From: CACPJA01 sp964629335
GTDB lineage: Bacteria; Pseudomonadota; Gammaproteobacteria; Steroidobacterales; UBA11654
Length of the DNA stretch: 64,000 bases
NCBI GenBank assembly: GCA_964629335.1
Contig: CAZVRH010000002.1
Span: 1 to 64,000, forward strand
Direction: 5' to 3'
Shown: positions 26,189 to 34,392 of the stretch, one piece after another
How the letters are laid out: every line of letters begins with the position of its first letter
How positions within the stretch are numbered: position 1 is the stretch's first letter
Translations under genes and position numbers: made by a program
Notes under the pieces: generated by a model
The model's input: the letters and a program-made list of their open reading frames with translations, nothing else
What the model was told of the DNA's origin: nothing
Database searches by the model: none

Positions 26189-26523
26189 TTAGCTGGTCTC
26201 GAAACTACGTCTTTCTCTATTCTGACTACCCTGTCATTTTCAAAATAAACAACCAGCCAATACTTTTGGGTATCTCCGTTTGATTCTGGACCCATTCTGG
26301 GTTGATATAAATAAATATAGTCCCATCGGTTTTGCTCGTAAGGAGTGCCTATCACAGGACCACCCAATAAATATTTTATCTGGCTTTTTGTCATGTTAAT
26401 TTCAACACGGTCAATGTTTTCAATATTAAGAAGGTTGCCTTGCTGAAGATCTGGACGGTAAACACAAGCTTCGATAATAATTACAATCGCAACAACAATA
26501 ATGAGTTTACAAATTTTAGTCAT
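26185..26523 (-). CDS. bamE: outer-membrane assembly lipoprotein BamE
   Basis: A 112-residue SmpA/OmlA-family lipoprotein that stabilises the BamABCDE complex inserting beta-barrel proteins. The leader ends in the lipobox IIEAC with Val at +2; the mature domain has the GNLLNIENIDRVEINMTKSQIKYLLGGP pattern and GTPYEQNRWDYIYLYQP that are diagnostic. I start it at ATG 26523, which gives a normal signal peptide; the in-frame upstream ATG lies inside nadK. It overlaps the nadK 3' end by 8 bp and converges with ratA. Confidence 0.92.
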   Translation of the reverse strand: MTKICKLIIVVAIVIIIEACVYRPDLQQGNLLNIENIDRVEINMTKSQIKYLLGGPVIGTPYEQNRWDYIYLYQPRMGPESNGDTQKYWLVVYFENDRVVRIEKDVVSRPAN

Positions 26524-27406
26524 TTCTTCTATCTTTACCCCAAAAAAGTTTAGATTTAAGAGTATCAAAATAATCATAATTTTCTGGATGCAATAAGGAC
26601 ACTGCTTTTTTTGCTTTCTTTACCAGTAATTCATGGCCCGGTTTAAGTTCTAAGATGGTGTCTCCATCAAGAACTATACTCGCTGTATCGTTTTGATGCT
26701 CGTTTAAACGTAGCATAATCTCTGATGAAGAAGGAACCACCATAGGTCTGTCATTAAGTGTGTGTGGACATATAGGAACTAATACAAAGGCTTCAACATC
26801 AGGTTTCAAAATAGGGCCACCGCAGCTTAAAGAGTAAGCTGTGGAACCGGTAGGAGTGGAGATAATAAAACCATCTCCCTCGTGTGTATTAATAAATCTG
26901 GTGTCAATAAAGGTTTCAATATTGATCATTCGTCCAGTTTCTCTTCTGCTGATGACAATATCATTAAAGGCGTAACCAATACTTTTTAAGTTGTTTTTCT
27001 CTCTGATAAATACCTCAATGAGCATTCTTTCTTCAATTTTAGATTTGCCTGAGACGATGTCCTCAATTACAACAATGGCATTTTGAGGGTTAATATCAGT
27101 TAAAAAGCCTAACCTTCCTCGATTAATTCCGGTAATAGGTATCTCATGATCATAAGCGAGTTTAGTTGATTTAAGCATGGTTCCGTCGCCACCAACTGAA
27201 ATGATGAGATCAACATCAACCATCTCTTTGCTGGAGATTAGGTTGTATCCTTTCTCTATTGTTTTCAAGGTATTGGGAAAGTTAGGATCAATTAAGTAGA
27301 AATCAAGTTTTTTGTTTTCAAAATTCTTAATAATTTCTTGAATAACAGAAAACGATCTTTCGTTACTAAAATTACTCGAGAAACCTATTTTTTTATATTC
27401 TTTCAT
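26516..27406 (-). CDS. nadK: NAD kinase
   Basis: A 296-residue ATP-NAD kinase that makes NADP+. GGDGTMLKS holds the catalytic Asp, GFLTDI precedes the second domain, and GDGFIISTPTGSTAYSLSCGGPIL is the NAD-binding strand-loop. Length matches bacterial NadK (about 290). In this window it precedes bamE on the same strand with an 8-bp overlap and is divergent from hrcA. The recN gene commonly seen beside it is absent. Confidence 0.95.
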   Translation of the reverse strand: MKEYKKIGFSSNFSNERSFSVIQEIIKNFENKKLDFYLIDPNFPNTLKTIEKGYNLISSKEMVDVDLIISVGGDGTMLKSTKLAYDHEIPITGINRGRLGFLTDINPQNAIVVIEDIVSGKSKIEERMLIEVFIREKNNLKSIGYAFNDIVISRRETGRMINIETFIDTRFINTHEGDGFIISTPTGSTAYSLSCGGPILKPDVEAFVLVPICPHTLNDRPMVVPSSSEIMLRLNEHQNDTASIVLDGDTILELKPGHELLVKKAKKAVSLLHPENYDYFDTLKSKLFWGKDRRND

Positions 27407-27417
27407 TAACTAAACCC

Positions 27418-27446
27418 TTGACTGTTAAGAAATATTTGCAAATGAT
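27418..27446 (+). promoter_or_regulatory. possible hrcA promoter (sigma-70 type)
   Basis: TTGACT (27418-27423), a 17-bp spacer and AATGAT (27441-27446) lie 44 bp before the hrcA start. The match is good at -35 and moderate at -10. No CIRCE (TTAGCACTC-N9-GAGTGCTAA) is visible around it. Confidence 0.45.
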
Positions 27447-27490
27447 AACAGATTAATTAAATATTAGCTTAATCGATCATTTCAATTAAC

Positions 27491-28534
27491 ATGACGGAAA
27501 AAACTAAAATTAATTTACCCTCTGATAGAGCCAAAAAAATACTCTCTGCAATAATAGATAATTACATAGAAGAAGGCATACCTGTTGGGTCCAAGAAAAT
27601 TGCGACATACGATCGCTTTAATTTAAGTCCTGCAACCATTAGAAATGTGATGTCTGATCTTGAGAATTTAGGTTTTCTGTCTTCTCCGCACACTTCTTCA
27701 GGACGGATACCAACCCCGAAAGGATATCGTTTCTTTATAGATCGATTGCTCCAACTTCAGCCGGTTGCTAATGACCAATTTACATCTATCCAAGAAACCG
27801 TTTCTCAAACAAAATCTAACAGTAAAGACTTAGCCACAAATGTCTCATCAACACTGTCAGCCATTACACAATTAGCTGGCATCGTAACAGTTCCTAAAAA
27901 ACAAGAGAGCATCTTAAAAGAAATAGATTTTATTCCACTATCGGAAAAACGAATTTTGGCAATTGTCGTCATTAATGACGCTGAAGTTGAGAATAAAATC
28001 CTACAAATGAAAAGAAGTTATACCCGAGAGGAGTTACAGATATCATCAAATTATTTAAATCAAAATTATGTTGGTAAATCATTTGAATATATTAAAGATG
28101 ATTTAGTTAAACAAATTGAAGAAACCTCAGAATTAGCTCAATCCTTAATGAATAACATAGTTAACATTGCCGATGAAGTTCTCAAAACTCAAAAAACAGA
28201 AGAATACGTCGTCAGTGGTGAAAATAGGTTAATGGATTTTGATGAGTTATCAGATATAAAGAAATTAAAAGAACTCTTTCAAGTTTTCAATGAAAAACAG
28301 CTGCTTCTTCAATTATTAGACAAGAGTATTTCAACCAGTAATATTCAAATATTTATTGGTGAAGAATCTGGCTATAAATTACTTGATAATTGCAGTCTAA
28401 TTACAGCCCCTTATACCAATGAAGAAGGCTCCATTGGTGTCTTGGGAGTTATTGGACCTACACGAATCGCCTATCAAAAAGTTATTCCAATAGTAGATAT
28501 AACAGCCAAATTGCTCAGTCAATCATTGAAATAA
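27491..28534 (+). CDS. hrcA: heat-shock repressor HrcA
   Basis: A 347-residue repressor of class I heat-shock genes. The N-terminal winged helix contains the signature VGSKKIATYDRFNLSPATIRNVMSDLENLGFLSSPHTSSGRIPTPKGYRFF in pieces matching the family, followed by the GAF-like core and the C-terminal SIGVLGVIGPTRIAYQKVIPIVD. HrcA normally binds CIRCE elements near its own promoter and dnaK/groE; none of canonical sequence is seen here. It leads hrcA-grpE-dnaK-dnaJ, an order less common than recN-grpE in Gammaproteobacteria. Confidence 0.95.
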   Translation: MTEKTKINLPSDRAKKILSAIIDNYIEEGIPVGSKKIATYDRFNLSPATIRNVMSDLENLGFLSSPHTSSGRIPTPKGYRFFIDRLLQLQPVANDQFTSIQETVSQTKSNSKDLATNVSSTLSAITQLAGIVTVPKKQESILKEIDFIPLSEKRILAIVVINDAEVENKILQMKRSYTREELQISSNYLNQNYVGKSFEYIKDDLVKQIEETSELAQSLMNNIVNIADEVLKTQKTEEYVVSGENRLMDFDELSDIKKLKELFQVFNEKQLLLQLLDKSISTSNIQIFIGEESGYKLLDNCSLITAPYTNEEGSIGVLGVIGPTRIAYQKVIPIVDITAKLLSQSLK

Positions 28535-28570
28535 AAAAAATTGACCATAGATTATGGTGAAGGAATTGAT

Positions 28571-29152
28571 ATGAATGACAAAACAAATAATCTTGATGAC
28601 CCAAGCCATGAGTTAACTGAAGATGAATCATTATCTTCTAGTGAAGAATCTTTGTCTGAAAATAATGAAAAAGATCTTCTCTCTAAGGACAATGAACTTC
28701 TCCAACTCAAACAACAAGCAGACGATCATTGGGATAAAGTCTTAAGACTTCAAGCAGAACTTGAGAACCTAAGAAAAAGAACATTAAAGGATATAGAAAG
28801 TGCAAGCAGAGGTTCTATAGAGAGAGTTTTTCAAGAAATACTTCCAATTATGGACAGCTTTGAGTTAGGGATGAAAGTTGACACATCCAATAAAGAAGGA
28901 ATTGAGACCTTTATAGAAGGACAAACAGCTACCTATAAGCAGTTCCAATCTGTATTAGATAAATTTCTCATTGAAACAATTAATCCAGAAAATATGAAAT
29001 TCGATGCTGAACTACATGAAGTTATGACCATGCAGGAAAGCGATGAAGTTGACAGCGGATATATCATAGAGGTCATACAAAAGGGATATCGTTTAAAAAA
29101 TAGATTACTCAGACCTGCCAGGGTAATAGTCAGTTCCGACGAAAAAAAGTAA
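28571..29152 (+). CDS. grpE: nucleotide exchange factor GrpE
   Basis: A 193-residue GrpE that releases ADP from DnaK. An acidic, disordered N-terminal 50 residues precedes a long coiled coil (LQAELENLRKRTLKDIESASRGSIERVFQEILPIMDSFE in register with the family), and the C-terminal beta domain ends with ILEVIQKGYRLKNRLLRPARVIVS-type sequence. I use ATG 28571, with GAAGGA upstream; the TTG at 28541 would add ten residues without support. It lies between hrcA and dnaK. Confidence 0.95.
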   Translation: MNDKTNNLDDPSHELTEDESLSSSEESLSENNEKDLLSKDNELLQLKQQADDHWDKVLRLQAELENLRKRTLKDIESASRGSIERVFQEILPIMDSFELGMKVDTSNKEGIETFIEGQTATYKQFQSVLDKFLIETINPENMKFDAELHEVMTMQESDEVDSGYIIEVIQKGYRLKNRLLRPARVIVSSDEKK

Positions 29153-29159
29153 CTCATTA

Positions 29160-29185
29160 CTTGAATTTTAAAAAACCGTTCATAT
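29160..29185 (+). promoter_or_regulatory. possible sigma-32 promoter for dnaK
   Basis: CTTGAAT (29160-29166) matches the sigma-32 -35 element well; after 12 bp, TTCATAT (29179-29185) matches 5 of 7 bases of CCCATnT. It starts 7 bp after the grpE stop, giving a short leader before dnaK. Confidence 0.45.
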
Positions 29186-29188
29186 AAC

Positions 29189-29204
29189 TAGCAAAACAAT
29201 GCTA
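29189..29204 (+). promoter_or_regulatory. short inverted repeat upstream of dnaK
   Basis: TAGCA-6 nt-TGCTA lies where the sigma-32-type promoter would start transcription, and one base before the dnaK ribosome site (TGGAG). It could be an operator or an RNA hairpin affecting initiation. It is not a canonical CIRCE. Confidence 0.35.
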
Positions 29205-29216
29205 CTGGAGTAAATC

Positions 29217-31154
29217 ATGGCGAGAGTAATTGGAATCGATTTAGGAACAACAAATTCTTGTGTGGCTATCATGGATGGTGACCAAGCAAAGGTTATTGAA
29301 AATTCAGAAGGAGATAGAACAACTCCATCAATAGTTGCTTACACAAAAGACGAAGAAAGAAGTATGGTAGGCCAGTCTGCTAAAAGACAGGCTGTGAGCA
29401 ACCCTGAGAACACCTTGTATGCAATTAAAAGACTTATAGGTCGAAAATTTGACGATTCTGTGGTCAAAAAAGATATTGATAAAGTTCCTTTTGAGATTAA
29501 AAAAGCAAAAAACGGCGATGCGTGGGTAGTAGCTAACGGAAAAGAAACAGCGCCACCAGCTATCTCTGCAGAAGTTCTTAGAAAAATGAAAGAAACAGCT
29601 GAGTCCTATTTGGGTGAACAAGTAACCGAAGCAGTAATCACAGTACCTGCTTATTTTAATGACTCACAAAGACAGGCAACTAAAGACGCAGGAAAAATAG
29701 CCGGATTAGAAGTTAAACGAATAATCAACGAACCTACTGCCGCAGCTCTTGCATACGGCTTAGATAAAAAAAGAGGCGATAGAAAGATTGCTGTCTATGA
29801 CTTAGGTGGCGGGACATTTGACGTTTCGATTATTGAAATTGCGGACGTTGAAGGTGAAAATCAATTTGAAGTTTTAGCTACAAATGGCGACACCTTTCTC
29901 GGAGGTGAGGATTTTGATCTTAGAGTTATGGATCATCTTTTAGATGAATTTAAAAAACAAACAGGCATGGATGTAGAAAACGATACCCAAGCACTACAAA
30001 GACTTAAAGAAGCAGCTGAAAAAGCTAAAATAGAACTATCAAATCAAGCACAAACAGATATAAATCTACCTTACTTAACTGCAGATTCTTCAGGACCTAA
30101 GCATCTTAATTTAACTTTAACCAGAGCCAAATTAGAATCACTGGTTGAAGATTTAATTGTTCAAACCATAGAACCATGTAAAACAGCTCTTAAAGATGCT
30201 GGGTTAGCAGTTGGAGACGTTAAAGATGTAATTCTAGTTGGCGGCCAGACGAGAATGCCGAAAGTACAAGATGAGGTTAAATCGTTTTTTGGTGTCGAAG
30301 CTAGAAAAGATGTGAACCCCGATGAAGCGGTTGCTATAGGTGCAGCAATACAGGGGGGCGTTTTGTCCGGAGATGTAAAAGACGTCTTGTTACTTGATGT
30401 CACTCCACTTTCACTTGGTATAGAAACCCTAGGTGCTGTAACCACAAAACTGATTGAGAAGAATACAACGATCCCAACCAAAGCTGAACAAATATTCTCC
30501 ACTGCAGAAGATAATCAAACCGCTGTAACGATCCACGTATTGCAAGGCGAAAGAGAACGAGCTCAAGATAATAAATCACTCGGTAGGTTTGACTTAACAG
30601 ACATCCCTGCAAAGCCCAGAGGGTTACCTCAAATTGAAGTTGCTTTTGATATTGATGCAAACGGTATTATTAATGTTTCAGCAAAAGATAAAGAAACAGG
30701 TAAAGAGCAGAAAATCGTAATTCAAGCTTCAAGCGGTTTATCTGATGAAGAGATTGATCAAATGATTTCTGATGCTGAATCAAATGCTGAAGAAGACAAG
30801 AAATTCAGAGAATTGGTCGATATTAAGAATCAAGGAGATCAATTGGTGCATGCGACAGAAAAATCACTTGAAGAATTGGGTGAAAAAGTTACTCCTGAAG
30901 AACGAAGCAATGTTGAAGGGAGTATCGGGGAACTTAAAGAAGCACTGAAAGGTGACGATAGAGACACCATTGAAACAAAGCTCAAAACTTTATCAGAAGC
31001 TTCAGTTGGAATTGCTCAAAAAGCATTCGAGGAAGCCCAAGCAAATGCTAGCGCTGAATCAAATGACAATGATGATCAACAAACTGAAGAAAAAGTTGTT
31101 GACGCAGAATATGAAGAAGTAGTCGACAACGATAAAGATAAAGATAAAAACTAA
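29217..31154 (+). CDS. dnaK: Hsp70 chaperone DnaK
   Basis: The main Hsp70 (645 residues). GIDLGTTNS at the N-terminus and the phosphate-binding segments IAVYDLGGGTFDVSI and VGGQTRMP define the ATPase; the NEPTAAALAYGLD loop is present. The substrate-binding domain begins after LLLDVTPLSLGIETLGG-type sequence, and the lid ends in an acidic EEVVDNDKDKDKN tail. With GrpE and DnaJ it folds nascent and denatured proteins. The start has a TGGAG ribosome site 6 nt upstream. A hairpin region separates it from dnaJ. Confidence 0.97.
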   Translation: MARVIGIDLGTTNSCVAIMDGDQAKVIENSEGDRTTPSIVAYTKDEERSMVGQSAKRQAVSNPENTLYAIKRLIGRKFDDSVVKKDIDKVPFEIKKAKNGDAWVVANGKETAPPAISAEVLRKMKETAESYLGEQVTEAVITVPAYFNDSQRQATKDAGKIAGLEVKRIINEPTAAALAYGLDKKRGDRKIAVYDLGGGTFDVSIIEIADVEGENQFEVLATNGDTFLGGEDFDLRVMDHLLDEFKKQTGMDVENDTQALQRLKEAAEKAKIELSNQAQTDINLPYLTADSSGPKHLNLTLTRAKLESLVEDLIVQTIEPCKTALKDAGLAVGDVKDVILVGGQTRMPKVQDEVKSFFGVEARKDVNPDEAVAIGAAIQGGVLSGDVKDVLLLDVTPLSLGIETLGAVTTKLIEKNTTIPTKAEQIFSTAEDNQTAVTIHVLQGERERAQDNKSLGRFDLTDIPAKPRGLPQIEVAFDIDANGIINVSAKDKETGKEQKIVIQASSGLSDEEIDQMISDAESNAEEDKKFRELVDIKNQGDQLVHATEKSLEELGEKVTPEERSNVEGSIGELKEALKGDDRDTIETKLKTLSEASVGIAQKAFEEAQANASAESNDNDDQQTEEKVVDAEYEEVVDNDKDKDKN

Positions 31155-31207
31155 ACGATAGTTTAGTATTTAAAAATACAGGATAGGCAGTTTGTCTATC
31201 CTGTATT
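31150..31207 (+). repeat. two hairpins between dnaK and dnaJ
   Basis: The first stem (ACTAAAC/GTTTAGT, 31150-31167, loop GATA) includes the dnaK stop codon. The second (31175-31186 with 31196-31207) is a perfect 12-bp stem with a 9-nt loop, ending 9 nt before the GGGGAG ribosome site of dnaJ. No T run follows on the + strand, so it is not an obvious terminator in the gene direction; read on the minus strand a T5 run follows it. It may be an mRNA processing or stability element that sets the dnaK/dnaJ ratio. Confidence 0.6.
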
Positions 31208-31224
31208 GATAAAAAAGGGGAGTT

Positions 31225-32361
31225 ATGAGTAAACAAGATTACTATCAAACACTTGGTTTGCAGAAAAACTCTTCCGATGCAGAAATCAAAAAAGCTTATC
31301 GTAAGTTAGCTATGAAATATCATCCAGACCGAAATCCAGATGATGAAAATGCTGAAAATAAATTTAAAGAAGCTAAAGAAGCCTATGAAGTTTTATCTGA
31401 TAATCAAAAAAGAGCTGCTTATGATCAATTCGGACATGCCGGTGTAAACAATCAGGCCGGTATGGGAGGAGGTTTTAATCCCGGAGATGCGTTTAATGAC
31501 ATTTTCGGTGATATGTTTGGAGATATCTTTGGTAACAATCGAGGACAACGCCGACAAAGCACTGCACAACGAGGTGCCGATCTTAGATATGAATTAGATC
31601 TTGATCTCGAACAAGCGGTATTTGGAGAATCAATTAAAATCAATATTCCTTCGCTGATCGGTTGCAAAGCATGTTCAGGTTCTGGTGCAAAAAAAGGAAC
31701 CCACGCAACAACCTGTCTTAGATGCGAAGGGAGAGGTTCAGTAAGAGTTCAACAAGGTTTTTTTACATTACAGCAAACGTGTCCTGATTGTAGGGGTGCC
31801 GGGCAAACAATAAAAAATCCTTGCCTTGATTGTTCAGGATCTGGAAGAGTAAAAAAAGACAGAACAATATCAATTAAAATTCCTCCAGGTGTAGATCAAG
31901 ACGACAGAATAAGACTCTCCAACGAAGGTGAAGCTGGAATGAAAGGTGGTCCATCAGGTGACTTATATGTTGATATAAATATAAGGCGACATCCCATTTT
32001 TAAACGAGAAGGAAGTAATCTATTTTGTGAAGTGCCTATTAGCTTTACTAAAGCTGCTCTAGGCGGAACGGTACAAGTTCCAACCATCGACGGAGCTGTT
32101 AATCTAACAATACCCTCAGAAACACAATCGGGAGAGGTCTTTAGACTCAGAGGTAAAGGCGTAAAATCCTATCGCGATAGAGTTTTGGGTGATTTATTTT
32201 GTGATATTCAAATAGAAACACCTATTAATTTAAGCACTGATCAGAAAAATATTCTAAAATCATTCGAAGATTCAATTAATAAAAGCAAAAAAGAACATCG
32301 TCCAAATAAAAACAAATGGACAGAAAGTGTGAAAAACTTCTTCAATCGCTTAGGAATTTAG
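31225..32361 (+). CDS. dnaJ: Hsp40 co-chaperone DnaJ
   Basis: A 378-residue class A J-protein. The J domain carries the HPD tripeptide in KYHPDRNPDD, then comes the Gly/Phe-rich linker (GMGGGFNPGDAF region). Four CxxCxGxG-type zinc repeats follow (CKACSGSGA, CLRCEGRGS, CPDCRGAGQ, CLDCSGSGR), then two beta-sandwich substrate-binding domains. It stimulates the DnaK ATPase and delivers clients. The ribosome site GGGGAG is strong, and the gene sits 70 bp after dnaK behind a hairpin. Confidence 0.97.
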   Translation: MSKQDYYQTLGLQKNSSDAEIKKAYRKLAMKYHPDRNPDDENAENKFKEAKEAYEVLSDNQKRAAYDQFGHAGVNNQAGMGGGFNPGDAFNDIFGDMFGDIFGNNRGQRRQSTAQRGADLRYELDLDLEQAVFGESIKINIPSLIGCKACSGSGAKKGTHATTCLRCEGRGSVRVQQGFFTLQQTCPDCRGAGQTIKNPCLDCSGSGRVKKDRTISIKIPPGVDQDDRIRLSNEGEAGMKGGPSGDLYVDINIRRHPIFKREGSNLFCEVPISFTKAALGGTVQVPTIDGAVNLTIPSETQSGEVFRLRGKGVKSYRDRVLGDLFCDIQIETPINLSTDQKNILKSFEDSINKSKKEHRPNKNKWTESVKNFFNRLGI

Positions 32362-32402
32362 AAATAGAGTCCGATTTCTTTCTTTGGTCTGTAGAGTTAA
32401 TC

Positions 32403-32408
32403 TATAAT
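32403..32408 (+). promoter_or_regulatory. possible -10 element between dnaJ and the TMEM164-like gene
   Basis: A TATAAT hexamer lies 40 bp before the next start codon; no clear -35 partner. An independent promoter for the downstream membrane gene is possible. Confidence 0.3.
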
Positions 32409-32448
32409 CTAGACGATAAACATAACCATCTATTAAGAGCAAATTACC

Positions 32449-33150
32449 ATGCATGTTGAACCATTCGATTTATTTGGTCTACAGCATTTACTCACATTGT
32501 CGATTGCAACAGTGCTTATTTTTACAATCTGTTTCTACTTCCAAAATAAAAATAATGGTACAAAATATTCTGCAGGAATTGCTATAGCAGCACTACTTGT
32601 TGTTCATCAAATTAACGGAATCTTAAATACCTTTACATTTAATCACGCATGGCAGGAAGCATTTCCCCTTCATATGTGTGATCTTTCAGCTTTTGCTATT
32701 GCATATTATCTTTGGAAAAGAGAAAAGATTTTCTTCAATTGTGCTTTTTTCTGGGGCATTGGTGGAGCCACAATGGCATTATTGACTCCTGATGTAGACT
32801 TTGCTTTTCCAAACGCAGTTTTTGTCCCATTCTTTTATGCACACTCATTAATATTACTTGGTGTTTTCTTTTCAGTTATTGCACTAAAACAAAGACCTTA
32901 TTTAAATGATGTTCATAAAGTTATAGGTATTAGTCTGGTCTTAATGATTTTTATTTATCTAGCTAATTTTGTTTTAGGTGATGGCGCAAACTTCTGGTAC
33001 TTAAATGCTAAACCAGACAATGCTACCATCATGAACCTGTTCCCTGATCCTCCATACCATATTTTAGTCACTATCCCAGTTGCTATAGCGCTGTTTTATA
33101 TTATCTATCTGCCTCTTTGGATTAAAGATTTAATCACTAAAAATGACTAA
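32449..33150 (+). CDS. YwaF/TMEM164-family membrane protein (TIGR02206)
   Basis: A 233-residue polytopic membrane protein with about seven helices. The conserved PLHMCDLSAF segment (His-x-Cys, near residues 73-82), the WGIGGATMALLTPD loop and PFFYAHS place it in the YwaF/TMEM164 family. Human TMEM164 was reported to act as an acyltransferase forming ether phospholipids, with a conserved cysteine in this region; bacterial members are uncharacterised. It occupies the place where dapB often lies between dnaJ and carA. A phospholipid-modifying role is inference only. Confidence 0.75.
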   Translation: MHVEPFDLFGLQHLLTLSIATVLIFTICFYFQNKNNGTKYSAGIAIAALLVVHQINGILNTFTFNHAWQEAFPLHMCDLSAFAIAYYLWKREKIFFNCAFFWGIGGATMALLTPDVDFAFPNAVFVPFFYAHSLILLGVFFSVIALKQRPYLNDVHKVIGISLVLMIFIYLANFVLGDGANFWYLNAKPDNATIMNLFPDPPYHILVTIPVAIALFYIIYLPLWIKDLITKND

Positions 33151-33227
33151 ATATAAAAAAAAGATAATTAATACGTGACATAAGAAATAATTGAACCTAA
33201 TATGTTTTGGGTTCCAAACAATTTTTC

Positions 33228-33258
33228 AGGAAGGACCTTGTAGGTACCTTCCTTTTTT
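33228..33258 (+). terminator. rho-independent terminator or carA attenuator
   Basis: AGGAAGG-ACC (33228-33237) pairs with GGTACCTTCCT (33243-33253) with one bulged T and a 5-nt loop, followed by six T residues. It ends 28 bp before the carA start. A weaker upstream stem (TTGAACC with GGTTCCAA, about 33191-33217) precedes it. It may simply end the dnaJ/YwaF transcript or attenuate carAB. Confidence 0.7.
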
Positions 33259-33285
33259 ATAAAAAAACACAACTAGGAATAGAAA

Positions 33286-34392
33286 TTGACTGAAGCGGTT
33301 CTCACATTAGAAGACGGGACAATATTTAAAGGTAAATCAATTGGTATAAAAGGTTCTTCTATTGGCGAAGTAGTGTTTAATACCTCGATGACAGGTTATC
33401 AAGAGATTCTTACCGATCCTTCATATTATCAACAAATAGTCACACTAACATACCCTCATATTGGCAATACTGGCACCAATAAAGAGGATTTTGAGAGCAC
33501 CCAAGCATTTGCATCAGGCCTTATCATAAGAGAACAATCCCTGATATCGAGTAGCTGGAGAAATGAGACTAATTTAGAAGATTTCTTACGACAACAAAGC
33601 ATAGTGGCTATATCTGGAATTGATACGAGAAGGCTAACCAATCATATTCGAAAGAATGGCTCCATGAGTGGGTGTATCAGTTCAGATAACCAGACAATTG
33701 AAGAGTGCGTCAAATTAGCAAAATCTTTTCCTGGTCTCGCAGGCATGGATTTAGCAAAAGAAATCACCACCGATGCTGTTTACAAGTTCCAACCCGAAAA
33801 TATTTCTAACGGTCAGAATATCTATAAAGTGATAGCTATTGATTTTGGAATTAAAACAAATATCCTAAATTTACTCTATCAATCAGGATGCGATGTAACT
33901 GTCGTTCCTGGAAACACTCCTTTTACTGATATCAAAGAAATGCAACCAGATGGTATTTTTTTATCTAATGGCCCAGGTGATCCAGAACCATGTGAATACG
34001 CAATAGCAACCATAAGAGAATTCCTTGAAATTAAAATACCCATGTTTGGCATCTGCTTAGGTCATCAGCTTCTTGCTATAGCGAGTGGTGGAAAAACTAA
34101 AAAAATGAAGTTTGGTCATCACGGTGCTAATCATCCTGTGCAAGATTTAAAAACTGGTGAAGTTTTTATTACCAGTCAGAATCATGGTTTCACAGTAGAT
34201 GAATCATTTTTACCAGAGAATGTTTCTGTAACTCATAGGTCATTATTCGATCAAACAATTCAAGGGATTGAAATACCTGATTCCAATGCCTATAGCTTTC
34301 AAGGTCATCCAGAAGCATCTCCAGGACCTCATGATATCAACACCTTATTTGATAAATTTATACATCTTATGTCACATGCCAAAAAGAACTGA
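33286..34392 (+). CDS. carA: carbamoyl-phosphate synthase small subunit
   Basis: A 368-residue glutaminase subunit that supplies ammonia to CarB for carbamoyl phosphate (arginine and pyrimidine synthesis). The class I amidotransferase core contains GICLGHQLL (nucleophile Cys) and FQGHPEASPGP (catalytic His and Glu), and FLSNGPGDPEPC. The start is TTG with AGGAA upstream; the encoded TEAVLTLEDGTIFKGKSIG aligns with the usual family N-terminus. carB begins 17 bp inside its 3' end, so the pair is coupled. A terminator-like hairpin lies in the leader. Confidence 0.95.
   Translation: MTEAVLTLEDGTIFKGKSIGIKGSSIGEVVFNTSMTGYQEILTDPSYYQQIVTLTYPHIGNTGTNKEDFESTQAFASGLIIREQSLISSSWRNETNLEDFLRQQSIVAISGIDTRRLTNHIRKNGSMSGCISSDNQTIEECVKLAKSFPGLAGMDLAKEITTDAVYKFQPENISNGQNIYKVIAIDFGIKTNILNLLYQSGCDVTVVPGNTPFTDIKEMQPDGIFLSNGPGDPEPCEYAIATIREFLEIKIPMFGICLGHQLLAIASGGKTKKMKFGHHGANHPVQDLKTGEVFITSQNHGFTVDESFLPENVSVTHRSLFDQTIQGIEIPDSNAYSFQGHPEASPGPHDINTLFDKFIHLMSHAKKN

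Noticed and set aside
27407..27490. A CIRCE operator before hrcA
   Set aside because: Only short inverted matches (ATTAA/TTAAT) and TTAGC occur; neither CIRCE arm is complete.
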